In this document: in pieces, positions 8,631 to 18,316 of the stretch
How the letters are laid out: each line of letters opens with the position of its first letter
How positions within the stretch are numbered: position 1 is the first letter of the stretch
NCBI RefSeq assembly: GCF_947497915.1
Contig: NZ_CANMIJ010000001.1
Span: 411,501 to 475,500 of the forward strand
Length of the DNA stretch: 64,000 nucleotides
Source: an uncultured Erythrobacter sp.
Lineage (GTDB): Bacteria; Pseudomonadota; Alphaproteobacteria; Sphingomonadales; Sphingomonadaceae
Direction: 5' to 3'
Made by a program: the position numbers and the translations under genes
Notes under the pieces: model-generated
The model's input: only the letters and a program-made list of their open reading frames with translations
Databases searched by the model: none
Told to the model about the DNA's origin: nothing

Positions 8631-9434
8631 ATGGCGACAATTCTAATCACTGGTGCAACCGATGGCATCGGTTTCGAAACGGCAAAAAAGCTCGCATCGC
8701 GGGGGTATACGCTTTTGCTGCACGGGCGCAGCGCCGAGAAGCTCAAAACGGCGACTGCCGCCATCCGTGAGGCATATCCAGATGCCGCGTTGCAGACATA
8801 CAGGGCCGATTTCGCCGCCTTGCCTGACGTCGCGGCTATGGCTGAGAAAATCGCGCAGGATCATGACCGGATCGATGTTTTGATCAACAATGCTGGCGTG
8901 CTGAAATTACCGCAGCCGATCCTTGCCAACGGACATGATGCGCGGGTTGTCGTGAACACGTTTGCGGTCGATGTGCTGACGCGGGGATTGCTGCCGATCA
9001 TCGCGTCGCAAGGGCGCGTGGTGACACTGTCATCCGCTGCGCAGTCGCCAGTCGATATCGCTCTGATGACCGGGAAGGGTGGCAATGCCGATGCGATGGA
9101 CGCCTACGCGCAGAGCAAGTTGGCAGTGACGATGTGGTCCCGTGCGATGGCACTGGCGCATCCGCAAGGGCCGACCTTTATCGCGGTCAATCCCGGATCG
9201 CTGCTCGCCAGCAAGATGGTGCGCGAAGGGTTTGGCGTCGCCGGAAAAGACCTGTCGATTGGCGCGGACATCCTGGTGCGGTCGGCCGAAGATGCTGAGT
9301 TCGCCGCAATGAGCGGCCGGTATTTCGACAATGACGCGCGCGATTGGGGGCGTCCGCATCCCGATGCGGAGGACGATGCGCGATCAGCCGAAATGGCTCG
9401 CCTGATTAATGAGACTGCGGCTACCCTGTTATAG
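8631..9434 (+). CDS. Short-chain dehydrogenase/reductase
   Basis: This is a classical SDR of 267 residues. It has the TGATDGIG nucleotide-binding turn at residues 7-14, the NNAG motif and a YAQSK catalytic Tyr-x3-Lys, with a preceding Ser in TLSSAAQSP. The sequence resembles retinol-dehydrogenase/WWOX-like SDRs that use NADP(H), but the substrate cannot be read from sequence. It stands alone between two terminators (8532-8570 and 9443-9478). Confidence 0.9.
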   Translation: MATILITGATDGIGFETAKKLASRGYTLLLHGRSAEKLKTATAAIREAYPDAALQTYRADFAALPDVAAMAEKIAQDHDRIDVLINNAGVLKLPQPILANGHDARVVVNTFAVDVLTRGLLPIIASQGRVVTLSSAAQSPVDIALMTGKGGNADAMDAYAQSKLAVTMWSRAMALAHPQGPTFIAVNPGSLLASKMVREGFGVAGKDLSIGADILVRSAEDAEFAAMSGRYFDNDARDWGRPHPDAEDDARSAEMARLINETAATLL

Positions 9435-9442
9435 CAGATACG

Positions 9443-9478
9443 AAAAGGCCGCCGTAGCGAAACGCTACGGCGGCCTTC
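9443..9478. terminator. Bidirectional intrinsic terminator
   Basis: A perfect 15-bp stem (9445-9459 with 9463-9477) is capped by an AAA loop. The stem lies between the plus-strand SDR gene and the minus-strand gene ending at 9500. A/T at both feet lets it serve both strands. Confidence 0.85.
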
Positions 9479-9499
9479 TGATGTATCTTGAAGGGCCGT

Positions 9500-9802
9500 T
9501 TACGCGGTCTTCGTACCGGTTACCGGCATCGCGCCAAATGCGCCTGCATTCACATTGCCAGCGAGTGTGTCGCCTTCAATGGTCGCTTCGCAATCGAGCG
9601 TCATTGGCATTGGAACGGTCATGTTCATTTTCCAAGTGAGGGTGTTGCCATCAACTTTGCCGTCTTCGACAGCCATTGCGCCCATTCCGCCAGCCATGTC
9701 GCCGGTGAAAGTGCCATCGCCATTGTCGACAACTGTGAACGTGCCGGACTGGTCGCCCATCGGGCTTTTGACAGTTGTTGTGTATGTACCGGAAAGTGAC
9801 AT
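9500..9802 (-). CDS. Small beta-rich hypothetical protein
   Basis: The 100-residue product has no signal peptide. It is made of short alternating strands rich in Gly, Thr, Met and Asp (for example GTFTVVDNGDGTFTGDMAGGMGAM), which suggests a compact beta barrel or sandwich, perhaps lipocalin-like. A GGAGAAACACG ribosome site precedes the ATG. Similar small proteins are common in sphingomonads, but I know of no function. It stands alone with the terminator at 9443-9478 downstream. Confidence 0.7.
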   Translation of the reverse strand: MSLSGTYTTTVKSPMGDQSGTFTVVDNGDGTFTGDMAGGMGAMAVEDGKVDGNTLTWKMNMTVPMPMTLDCEATIEGDTLAGNVNAGAFGAMPVTGTKTA

Positions 9803-9961
9803 CGTGTTTCTCCTTTAGTGTCGGGGCTTTTCATTCACCCCATCAATTGTTTCGAGCGTGATCGTGCGTGGTTGCGCAGCGAAACTCTTGAGCTGTTGTT
9901 TACACGTGTGTCAGTGCCTTTCAACTGGATTCCGGTCTGAGGCAGGCAAGGTTGAAACGCG

Positions 9962-10001
9962 CAAAACAAAGGGCGAAGGCCGCTTCCGCATGCCTCCGCC
10001 C
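9962..10001 (-). terminator. Intrinsic terminator for the M16 peptidase gene
   Basis: On the minus strand a GGGCGGAGGC / GCCTTCGCCC stem (arms 9992-10001 and 9971-9980, one mismatch) is followed by TTTGTTTTG. It lies 35 bases after the stop at 10036. The rest of 9803-10035 shows no gene. Confidence 0.7.
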
Positions 10002-10035
10002 AAATGTTTCCGTTCAGGCCCCGCGGGCCGTAGCG

Positions 10036-12909
10036 TCACTCTTCAGTTGGCAGTTCGCGCACTTCCAATGGCAGGCCTAGCTCTTCGAGCTGACTTTTTA
10101 CCTTGGCCGCATCGCCAACGACAACCCAGACGAAGTTTTCAACGTCCAAAGCTTCACGGGCAGCAGCATCCAGGCTCTCTGCAGTTTGCGACTGATACTT
10201 CTCAACCAGCGTTTCGTAGTAATTGTCCGGACGGTTGTAGAGCGCATTGCCCTGCAGCGCGCCCAGAACCGCACGCGATGTTTCAAACCGGCCTGGCAGT
10301 TCGCCAACCTCGGCAGAGACATTGCGCTCCAATTCTTCGGCCGTCACCCCGCTGGTCGTCAGGAATTCCGACGTCTCGCGGATCATTTCAGCGACACTTG
10401 GGCCGGTTTGGTCCTGTTGCACGCCGCCAGAGATCGCATAGACAACTGCGTTTTCCTGAGCCTGCGGACCGCCGCGAACGCCGTAACTCCAACCCTTCGT
10501 TTCGCGCAGGTTCATGTTGAGCCGTGCGAGGAAGTTTCCGCCAAGCGAGTTGTTGGCGTTGGTGAAGTCGATGTAGTTCGGATCGCTTGCATCCAGCCCG
10601 GTGAGCTGCGCACCGACGATCACGCTTTGCGGTGAGTTCGGACGGTTGATCAGGATGATACGGTTGCCCGCTGTCGCCTGACCATCATTGGCAAATGACT
10701 TTTCGCCTTTGGCTGTGTCTGCTGCTGCCCAATCGCCGAACACCGCGTTCAGCGAGGCTGCGACTTCTTCCATTGGGCGGTCTGAGATAACGAACACTTC
10801 GCCATTGTCAGGACGGATCCAGCTGTCTTTAAAGCCGAACAGATCATCGCGGGTAATCGAGGTGACGCTCTCTACGCTGCTGCTTTCACCGTAAGGGTGA
10901 TCGCTGCCGAAGATTTCCGGACCGATTGCGCGGCGAGCAATGCCTTGCGGCGATTTGAGCTGCTGTTTGATGCCGGTGATGGTCTGGGTGCGCACACGCT
11001 CCAGATCGGCCTCGGCAAAGGCAGGCTCGCGAATGATTGAACTCATCAGTTCAAGCGACGGTGTCAGGTTAGATGACAGTGCGGAAAGCGTGAAGGTCGA
11101 ACGATCCGCGCCGCCGCCAGTGCCGATCGTAAGGCCAAGGCGTTCGCGCTCTTCGGCGATTTCCTGACTGCTCATGTCGGCAGTGCCTTCGTCGAACAAT
11201 GCCATGGTAAGGTCTTCGAGACCGCGCTTGCCCGATGGGTCTGCCGCGCTGCCGGCGTCGAAGGACATCGTCACGTAGGTCGCCGGTACGGCATCGCGCT
11301 GCGCATATGTCAGCTTCATACCATTGGCGAGCGTCGTGCGTTCAACCGATGGAAAGTCGAGCGTTGCCAGCGTCTCAATCGGCGGGGCAGGACGCTCAAC
11401 CGAAACGGTCAACGTGTTGTCCGCAGGCGCTGCTTCTTCGGCAGCTTCATCGGTATCGACGCTGGCTGCTTCTTCGTAGGAAGCGTCGCGCTCACCCGGT
11501 TCGAGAACCAGAGTGAAGGACGGCCTCGTCATCCAATTCTGCATCGCGGCCTTCACGTCGGCTGGCGTGAGTGTGGCCAGAACATCGAAGTTCTTTTTGT
11601 AGTTCGCAGGATCGCCAGCGAGCACTTCGCCGCGGGCAAGCGTAACGGCTTTACCGCCGAAACCGCCAACTTGTTCAAGACCGCGAATTGTTCCAGCGAG
11701 ACGGCTTGTGGCTGCGCGGCGCACTTCGTCCTCGTTTGGACCTTCGGCGATATATTCTGCGATCAGCTGGTCGAGGCGAGTCTCAAGCTCGTCAAGATCA
11801 CCGCCCGGCTTCAAGGTGGCGCTAACCGAGAGGATGCCGACGCGCTGGAAATCGAAATTGCCAGCGGACACGCCCACAGCAAGCTGCTCATCGCGGACAA
11901 GGATTTCATCAAGGCGGCTGGAGGACAAACCGCCAAACACGCTTGCGCCGATATTGAGCGCGGTCAACTCATCGCTGGTGATGCCTGGTACTGGCCAATA
12001 TTTGGTCAGCGTGGTCGCCGCGACCTGATCCTTCATCACCGTACGGATGTCTTCGGAAAGGGTCGGGATTGCGGCCTCTGCCGGGTTGTTCACCGGACCG
12101 CGAGCGATCGGGCCAAACCATTTTTCCATCATCGGGCGGGCTTCTTCCGCCGAGATGTCACCAGCGAGAACGACGGTCGCGTTGTTCGGGCCGTATTTGT
12201 CGCGGAACCAGTCACGCACGTCGTCCATCGATGCGCTGTCGAGGTCAGCCATCGAACCGATCACCGAGTGGCCGTAAGGGTGACCTTCGGGGAACATCTT
12301 GTCGAGGATCTCATAGAATACGAGGCCGCCCGGCTGGTTATCACCCTGACGCTTTTCGTTTTGGACAACGCCGCGTTGGTTATCGAGTTTTTCCTGCGTT
12401 ACCGCGCCGAGCAAATAGCCCATGCGGTCGCTTTCCAGCCAGAGCGCACGTTCAAGCGCGGGGCGGGGTACAGTTTGGAAATAGTTCGTGCGGTCAAAAT
12501 TGGTCGTACCGTTGTAATCGGTTGCGCCCATTTCCTGAAGATATTTGAAGTAGTCGGCAGGAGCGTTTTCCGATCCATTGAACATCAGGTGTTCGAACAG
12601 GTGGGCAAATCCGGTTTTGCCGGTTGGCTCGTCTTTGGAGCCGACATTGTACCAGACGGCAACGCCAACAACCGGCGCCTTGCGATCTTCGTGAACGATA
12701 ACGGTTAGGCCGTTTTCCAGTTCAAATTCTTCGTAAGGGATGCCGACTTGCGCGACGAGATCGGTGAGATCGCCGCCTTTCGCCATATCGCCATGAGCGT
12801 GATCGCCGTGGCCATCGGCAAGGGCCGGCGTGATCGGCGCGACAGTTGCCAACGCGATCGCGGCAAAACTGGTGGTGGCTAGGCGGGTGCCTGTTTTCAA
12901 TACGGACAT
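10036..12909 (-). CDS. Exported M16-family zinc metallopeptidase (two-repeat pitrilysin/insulinase type)
   Basis: The 957-residue protein has a signal peptide (cut about residue 31) and two M16 halves. The N-terminal half (about 55-490) holds the inverted zinc motif HxxEH as HLFEH at residues 103-107, with the downstream Glu in VVQNEKRQGDNQ. The C-terminal half (about 510-940) lacks the zinc ligands and carries the usual Arg/Tyr region (ETKGWSYGVRGG). Such enzymes trim peptides in the periplasm. An acidic linker (about 470-495) joins the halves. A penicillin-acylase gene lies upstream on the same strand, and both may process peptides or amides. Confidence 0.94.
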   Translation of the reverse strand: MSVLKTGTRLATTSFAAIALATVAPITPALADGHGDHAHGDMAKGGDLTDLVAQVGIPYEEFELENGLTVIVHEDRKAPVVGVAVWYNVGSKDEPTGKTGFAHLFEHLMFNGSENAPADYFKYLQEMGATDYNGTTNFDRTNYFQTVPRPALERALWLESDRMGYLLGAVTQEKLDNQRGVVQNEKRQGDNQPGGLVFYEILDKMFPEGHPYGHSVIGSMADLDSASMDDVRDWFRDKYGPNNATVVLAGDISAEEARPMMEKWFGPIARGPVNNPAEAAIPTLSEDIRTVMKDQVAATTLTKYWPVPGITSDELTALNIGASVFGGLSSSRLDEILVRDEQLAVGVSAGNFDFQRVGILSVSATLKPGGDLDELETRLDQLIAEYIAEGPNEDEVRRAATSRLAGTIRGLEQVGGFGGKAVTLARGEVLAGDPANYKKNFDVLATLTPADVKAAMQNWMTRPSFTLVLEPGERDASYEEAASVDTDEAAEEAAPADNTLTVSVERPAPPIETLATLDFPSVERTTLANGMKLTYAQRDAVPATYVTMSFDAGSAADPSGKRGLEDLTMALFDEGTADMSSQEIAEERERLGLTIGTGGGADRSTFTLSALSSNLTPSLELMSSIIREPAFAEADLERVRTQTITGIKQQLKSPQGIARRAIGPEIFGSDHPYGESSSVESVTSITRDDLFGFKDSWIRPDNGEVFVISDRPMEEVAASLNAVFGDWAAADTAKGEKSFANDGQATAGNRIILINRPNSPQSVIVGAQLTGLDASDPNYIDFTNANNSLGGNFLARLNMNLRETKGWSYGVRGGPQAQENAVVYAISGGVQQDQTGPSVAEMIRETSEFLTTSGVTAEELERNVSAEVGELPGRFETSRAVLGALQGNALYNRPDNYYETLVEKYQSQTAESLDAAAREALDVENFVWVVVGDAAKVKSQLEELGLPLEVRELPTEE

Positions 12910-12978
12910 AGGTTCTTCTCCCCTGAAACTGCGTAAGGCCCAGATATGGGTATTAAAACGGTGTATTACAACGGTAAT

Positions 12979-15210
12979 TCAGTCCCCGTTGGTAACGGTG
13001 TAACGCTGTTTTGCGTTCGCAAGCACATCGTCACGCCAGAAATAGACCGGCTTCAATTTGTGATCGACGAACAGCTGCATCTGGTCGGTGTGATGCGGAC
13101 TCTCGGGCCGCGTGATTGCTGCGCCGAATGGCTGGATTGAGCGTGAGAAGACAGGCTCACCGTCGGTCCATTCGACCCATTGGATAAAGCTGTCACCGTG
13201 AACGAGGCTCAAACGCCCATCATCGTGGACTTCCCAAGTGGTCGATGCGCGAAGCGTGTCCGATCCGCCATCCAGCGGCAGATCGACATCACCCTGACGC
13301 AGCCGCAGAAGATCGCTCATCGGCGGATCAATCCGGCCAAAATGTTCCGTCAGATGATCGACTGCTTTTTGCAGATGCTCTTTCACATCGGGCGCGCTGC
13401 CTCTGTTCTGATATTCTGCGGACATAAAGTCGCGGATCATCAGCAATGCGAGCGCATCGGCGGGGCCTTCATTGTCGGCTTTGTAATCCCACTCGAGCAG
13501 CAAATCACGCGCGCGCTGCAATTCGAGCTGGCCCGTATCCTTCATGCGCGGCGGGAAATCCATAGCCTCAAGCCCGTCAAACAGCTCGGCAACATAGCCT
13601 TCGCGTTCATAGGCGGTGTCGTATTTGATCCGCTCAAGGTTTGCGCGGTCGAGCAGGTTTGCCTCTGACAATAGCTTGTATGCCCGGCGCGAACGGTTGG
13701 TCTGTTTCAGCTCCACGCCGAGGATCGGCGAGATCGTATCGGGATCAATGTCGTCCGCCTCGCCTGCGGCGGTGTAGGGTTCGTTGTTGGCGTTGTAGAT
13801 CCAGCCGGATGACGGATTGATGAGCTTGGGCAGCTCGGCATAATCAACCGCGCCTTCCCAGATCAAATCGCTGCGGCTGCCATCTAGAACGCTGCGCCAG
13901 TTGGCCTCTACATCGTCGGGACGGTCAGGGATCGCGGCGTTATAGAGATAGACGATATTACCGCCCTCATCGGCGTAGATGAAGTTGGTTGACGGGATCG
14001 CCATGCGGGCCATCTGCGTCTGCCATTCTTCAAGGTTCGTTGCCTTGTTGATCCGGTAATAGGCGTCGAGTTGATCGACGCTGTCCATGCCGCCGTAACG
14101 GATGGCGAAAAAGCCATTGTCGTTCTCAATCACAGGGCCGTGAACGCTGCGGAGAATCTTGCGCGGGATCGGAAGGACAATCGGCCCTTTGCGCACAGGC
14201 AGGAACACGGTCTTCGTTTCCAGATCGCGCCATTCGCCATCCAACTTATATTGATCGCCCGCCTCATTCATCTCCAGCCTGTAAATATCGGCCATATCGG
14301 GACGGTTGACGGTATTGGTCCAACCAAGGTGGCGGTTATGGCCGAGAAACGGGAACGGTGACCCCGGGAAGTTCGCACCGGTAAAGTGCCAGCCTTCCTC
14401 GCTTTCGACGGTGAGCTCATACCATGCCACGCCGCCGCGCAGCGGCTGGTGCGAGTTGGAAATCAATGTAGTTGGCCCGCCCGATTTCTCCGGCGAGACG
14501 GCCCATGCGTTCGAGCCGAGCATGCCAGCCTCATCGCCCCATGGCAGCGGGTGGATGCCCTCCATAGCCATATCTTCGGTTCCCGCTTCCTTCGCAGGCG
14601 CGGAGCCATCGCGCGGGAAGCCGGGAATGTCGGGGCCAAATTCCTTACGCAGGTCGCCGCCTTCAACCAGCGGGCCGATCACATTGGAAAGGCCATAAAA
14701 GAACGGTTGGCGCAGCACGAAACCGGCCGCCACATCCTCGCCGTTGACGGGGAAGAGATTGGTCAGCTTGACTTCATCAGGGTGGTCTTCGGCATATTGG
14801 TTTAGGCCAGCGGCAAAAGCTTCAAACAGAGCGCGGCTGTCTTCGGGAAGTTTCGGATATTCGCGTGTCGCCGTGCCGCGCGCATCGAGCAAGTGGTACA
14901 CATAATCGAACATCGCGCCTTCTTCGCCAGCGATAGCGCCGTAACGTCCGCGGCTCATCGCCACTACGTCTTGAAGGGTGAAGAAGTCATCCTCAGCCTG
15001 AGCGATCGCAACGCCGAATGCGACATCGGCATCGGTCTTGCCGTAGATTTTGGGCACCCCGAATTCATCGCGGATAATTTCGGCGGAGTAGGTGCGCTGC
15101 GGCGGGGCCTTGCCGCTGCCTGCGGCAATCGGTTCCCATGTCGCCAATATTACGAACGCGACAATCAACAACACGACCAGCGTAAAGACGCTGCGTTTCA
15201 CCCAAGCCAT
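12979..15210 (-). CDS. Penicillin acylase family Ntn-hydrolase
   Basis: This 743-residue protein has an N-terminal membrane anchor or uncleaved signal (about 5-25) and an S45-type precursor layout. An alpha chain ends near residue 232. The catalytic N-terminal Ser of the beta chain should be Ser233 in LGSNAWAVSP, released by autoprocessing. Family members hydrolyse amide bonds, including penicillins and N-acyl-homoserine lactones. The substrate here is unknown, and peptides or quorum signals are both possible. It sits 69 bases upstream of the M16 peptidase gene on the same strand. Confidence 0.93.
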   Translation of the reverse strand: MAWVKRSVFTLVVLLIVAFVILATWEPIAAGSGKAPPQRTYSAEIIRDEFGVPKIYGKTDADVAFGVAIAQAEDDFFTLQDVVAMSRGRYGAIAGEEGAMFDYVYHLLDARGTATREYPKLPEDSRALFEAFAAGLNQYAEDHPDEVKLTNLFPVNGEDVAAGFVLRQPFFYGLSNVIGPLVEGGDLRKEFGPDIPGFPRDGSAPAKEAGTEDMAMEGIHPLPWGDEAGMLGSNAWAVSPEKSGGPTTLISNSHQPLRGGVAWYELTVESEEGWHFTGANFPGSPFPFLGHNRHLGWTNTVNRPDMADIYRLEMNEAGDQYKLDGEWRDLETKTVFLPVRKGPIVLPIPRKILRSVHGPVIENDNGFFAIRYGGMDSVDQLDAYYRINKATNLEEWQTQMARMAIPSTNFIYADEGGNIVYLYNAAIPDRPDDVEANWRSVLDGSRSDLIWEGAVDYAELPKLINPSSGWIYNANNEPYTAAGEADDIDPDTISPILGVELKQTNRSRRAYKLLSEANLLDRANLERIKYDTAYEREGYVAELFDGLEAMDFPPRMKDTGQLELQRARDLLLEWDYKADNEGPADALALLMIRDFMSAEYQNRGSAPDVKEHLQKAVDHLTEHFGRIDPPMSDLLRLRQGDVDLPLDGGSDTLRASTTWEVHDDGRLSLVHGDSFIQWVEWTDGEPVFSRSIQPFGAAITRPESPHHTDQMQLFVDHKLKPVYFWRDDVLANAKQRYTVTNGD

Positions 15211-15340
15211 ATGCGAAATCTCTCCAAATCTCTCTTAGCCGCGAGCATTGCGCGCGGGGCGGGTAAGGTCAAGCGGGATAAAGGCTGTAGGGGAGCACTT
15301 GCAAAGATGGCAATTTAGACCCACCTAGTCGAGTAACACA

Positions 15341-15364
15341 CCTCGGCATGTCTATCAGCCGAGG
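15341..15364 (+). promoter_or_regulatory. Hairpin in the clpB leader
   Basis: A 7-bp perfect stem (CCTCGGC 15341-15347 / GCCGAGG 15358-15364) with a 10-base A/T-rich loop lies 31 bases before the clpB ATG. No T run follows, so it is not a standard terminator. It may stabilise or regulate the clpB mRNA. Confidence 0.4.
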
Positions 15365-15395
15365 CACAGAATTCACGCAAAGGGACAGGTCACCC

Positions 15396-17975
15396 ATGAA
15401 TCTCGAAAAGTTCACAGATCGCGCCAAAGGCTTTTTGCAGAGCGCACAAACGGTTGCGATCCGGATGAACCATCAACGCATTACGCCGCTGCACTTGCTC
15501 AAGGCGCTACTCGAAGATGAAGAGGGCATGGCGGCTGGATTGATCCAGCGCGCTGGCGGCGAAGCGGCTTTGGCGGTTAGCGCTGTTGATGCAGGACTTG
15601 CGAAAATGCCTGCGGTAACAGGCGGCGGGGCGCAGCAGACGCCGGGCCTTGATAATGACGCGGTGCGCGCGCTCGATTCCGCAGAGCAAGTCGCCGAAAA
15701 AGCAGGCGACAGCTACGTCACGGTTGAGATGCTGCTCGTCGCGCTGTCGCTGGCGCCAGGCGCAGCAGGCGAAGCGATGAAAGCGGCCAGTGTAACGCCG
15801 CAAAGCCTCAATTCCGCGATTGATCAATTGCGCGGCGGCAAGAAAGCAGACAGCTCGAATGCCGAGGCCACCTATGACGCGATGAAGAAGTTTGCCCGCG
15901 ATCTGACGCAGGCTGCGCGCGACGGCAAACTCGATCCGGTGATCGGCCGCGATGAAGAAATCCGCCGCACGATGCAAATCCTCGCCCGCCGGACCAAGAA
16001 TAACCCCGCTGTGATCGGTGAACCGGGCACAGGTAAAACCGCAATTGCAGAAGGGCTGGCACTGCGCATCGCCAATGGAGACGTGCCCGATAGCTTAAAA
16101 GGACGCACATTGATGAGCCTCGACATGGGCTCCTTGATTGCAGGCGCGAAATATCGCGGTGAATTTGAAGAGCGGCTGAAAAGCGTGCTCGACGAAGTGA
16201 AGAACGCCGATGGGCAAATCATTCTGTTTATTGATGAGATGCACACATTGATCGGTGCAGGCGCTTCCGAGGGATCAATGGATGCCTCCAACCTTTTGAA
16301 GCCGGCCCTATCGCGCGGCGAGTTGCACTGTGTGGGTGCGACCACGCTCGATGAATATCAGAAATATGTCGAGAAAGACCCCGCGCTTCAGCGGCGGTTC
16401 CAACCCGTCTATATCGAAGAGCCGAGCGTAGAAGATACGATCAGCATCCTGCGCGGTATCAAGGACAAGTATGAACTGCACCACGGTGTGCGGATTACCG
16501 ATGGCTCCATCGTGGCCGCGGCGAAGCTTTCCGACCGTTACATCCAGAACCGTTTCCTGCCTGACAAAGCCATCGATCTGATGGACGAGGCCGCGAGCCG
16601 CATCCGGATGGAGGTCGAATCCAAACCCGAAGAAATCGATGAGCTTGACCGCCGGATCATTCAGCTAAAGATCGAAGAATCCGCGCTGGAGAAAGAGGAC
16701 GACGCCGGATCGCGCGACCGTTTGAAAGCGCTGCGCGAAGAGCTGGCCAATCTTGAGCAGGAATCGTCAGAGCTTACGACCCGTTGGCAGAACGAGCGCG
16801 ACAAGATTGAGGCCGAGGGCAAGATCAAGGAAGAGCTGGATCATGCGCGGCTGGAGCTGGAGCAAGCCCAGCGTGAGGGTGATCTCGCGAAAGCGGGCGA
16901 GCTGTCTTACGGCACTATCCCCGATCTCGAAAAGCGGCTGGAAGCGGCCGAAGACCTCACAGATGACGCACTGCTGCGCGAAGAAGTGACGGAAGAAGAC
17001 ATCGCCAGCGTTGTCGCCCGGTGGACCGGCATCCCGATGGAGCGGATGATGGAGGGCGAGCGCGAAAAGCTGCTCGATATGGAAAACATCCTGGGCAAAC
17101 GGGTAATTGGTCAGGAACAGCCGATCAAAGCTGTATCGAAAGCCGTCCGCCGCGCGCGTGCTGGTTTGCAAGACCCGGGTCGTCCACTCGGCAGCTTTCT
17201 ATTCCTCGGCCCAACCGGCGTTGGCAAAACCGAGCTGACCAAAGCGCTCGCAGGGTTCCTGTTCGACGATGACACCGCGATGGTGCGCATCGACATGAGC
17301 GAGTTTATGGAGAAGCACTCCGTCGCCCGTCTGATCGGAGCGCCTCCGGGCTATGTTGGCTATGACGAGGGCGGGGTGCTGACCGAAAGCGTGCGCCGCC
17401 GCCCGTATCAGGTCGTGCTCTTCGACGAGGTCGAGAAAGCGCACACCGATGTGTTTAATGTGCTGCTGCAAGTGCTCGATGATGGCCGGCTGACAGACGG
17501 GCAGGGCCGCGTCGTCGATTTCTCCAACACGCTCATCATCCTGACATCCAACCTCGGCAGCCAGTTCCTCTCCAACTTGGGTGATGATCAGAAGGTCGCC
17601 GATGTGGAGGATCAGGTGATGGATGTGGTGCGCGGGCATTTCCGGCCTGAGTTCCTGAACCGGCTCGACGAGATCATCCTGTTCCACCGCCTCGCGATGG
17701 AGCACATGGCACCGATCGTCGCGATACAGGTGAAGCGGGTTCAAAAGCTGCTTGATAATCGTAAGATTACGCTCGAACTTACCGATGCCGCGCTCAGATG
17801 GCTGGGTCGGGTCGGTTATGATCCGGTCTATGGTGCGCGGCCGTTGAAGCGCGCTGTACAGCGATATCTGCAAGATCCACTGGCGGAAATGCTGCTTGAG
17901 GGGACCGTTAATGACGGGATGACTCTGAAGGTAGAAGAAGGTGACGGCGAGCTAAAAATGACGCCAGTGAGCTAA
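15396..17975 (+). CDS. clpB: ATP-dependent disaggregase ClpB
   Basis: The 859-residue protein shows the full ClpB layout. It has an N-terminal Clp-N domain (1-145) and AAA1 with Walker [11 protein letters not shown] near 198-207. A coiled-coil middle domain follows (about 400-525), then AAA2 with [10 protein letters not shown] and the [12 protein letters not shown] pore loop, and a C-terminal D2-small domain. With DnaK it refolds aggregated proteins after heat stress. I chose the ATG at 15396 (AGGGACAGG ribosome site); an in-frame ATG at 15348 would lie inside a leader hairpin. A heat-shock promoter is expected but none was confidently identified. Confidence 0.97.
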   Translation: MNLEKFTDRAKGFLQSAQTVAIRMNHQRITPLHLLKALLEDEEGMAAGLIQRAGGEAALAVSAVDAGLAKMPAVTGGGAQQTPGLDNDAVRALDSAEQVAEKAGDSYVTVEMLLVALSLAPGAAGEAMKAASVTPQSLNSAIDQLRGGKKADSSNAEATYDAMKKFARDLTQAARDGKLDPVIGRDEEIRRTMQILARRTKNNPAVIGEPGTGKTAIAEGLALRIANGDVPDSLKGRTLMSLDMGSLIAGAKYRGEFEERLKSVLDEVKNADGQIILFIDEMHTLIGAGASEGSMDASNLLKPALSRGELHCVGATTLDEYQKYVEKDPALQRRFQPVYIEEPSVEDTISILRGIKDKYELHHGVRITDGSIVAAAKLSDRYIQNRFLPDKAIDLMDEAASRIRMEVESKPEEIDELDRRIIQLKIEESALEKEDDAGSRDRLKALREELANLEQESSELTTRWQNERDKIEAEGKIKEELDHARLELEQAQREGDLAKAGELSYGTIPDLEKRLEAAEDLTDDALLREEVTEEDIASVVARWTGIPMERMMEGEREKLLDMENILGKRVIGQEQPIKAVSKAVRRARAGLQDPGRPLGSFLFLGPTGVGKTELTKALAGFLFDDDTAMVRIDMSEFMEKHSVARLIGAPPGYVGYDEGGVLTESVRRRPYQVVLFDEVEKAHTDVFNVLLQVLDDGRLTDGQGRVVDFSNTLIILTSNLGSQFLSNLGDDQKVADVEDQVMDVVRGHFRPEFLNRLDEIILFHRLAMEHMAPIVAIQVKRVQKLLDNRKITLELTDAALRWLGRVGYDPVYGARPLKRAVQRYLQDPLAEMLLEGTVNDGMTLKVEEGDGELKMTPVS

Positions 17976-18021
17976 ATTGCGGGACTTGGTGCAAAGCGAT
18001 CTCACGAGACATAAATGGAAA

Positions 18022-18058
18022 GAAGGGTGGATTGTTTCGTTCAATCCGCCCTTCGTTG
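18022..18058 (+). terminator. Intrinsic terminator after clpB
   Basis: A 13-bp stem (GAAGGGTGGATTG 18022-18034 with CAATCCGCCCTTC 18042-18054, one G-U pair) has a 7-base loop, then GTTGTATTT. It lies 46 bases after the clpB stop. Confidence 0.82.
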
Positions 18059-18239
18059 TATTTATCGCATAGCTATTATCGATTAAAATTACGGCACCCA
18101 ATTCTGTCTGTGGGATTAACGCAACACAGGAGGGAAAACTTCCAGCCTGCGCCCAGTCGCTTTGACTTCAAACCGTCACTATTGCAGATATCGGATACCG
18201 CAGGGGCTTTCTCGCGTCACAAGCAGGGGATTCGCGCGT

Positions 18240-18309
18240 CACATTTGGGTAAAATGTGGTCCGCGAAAGGTGTTTGTCCGCAGAGCAAAGTTCCAGTTGT
18301 CGCAACTGG
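18240..18309 (+). promoter_or_regulatory. Two leader hairpins upstream of the TonB receptor, one reaching the ribosome site
   Basis: The 341-base stretch 17976-18316 holds the clpB terminator and this leader but no gene. Hairpin 1 pairs CACATTT (18240-18246) with AAATGTG (18252-18258). Hairpin 2 pairs CCAGTTG (18293-18299) with CAACTGG (18303-18309). The GG of the likely ribosome site (GGAG, 18308-18311) lies in the second stem. The receptor ATG is at 18317, so the stem could control translation. Confidence 0.45.
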
Positions 18310-18316
18310 AGTGATC

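Noticed and set aside
15298..15330. CTTG sequence upstream of clpB as an RpoH (heat-shock) promoter -35 element
   Set aside because: A CTTG is present, but no convincing matching -10 element at the right distance was found, so no promoter is called.
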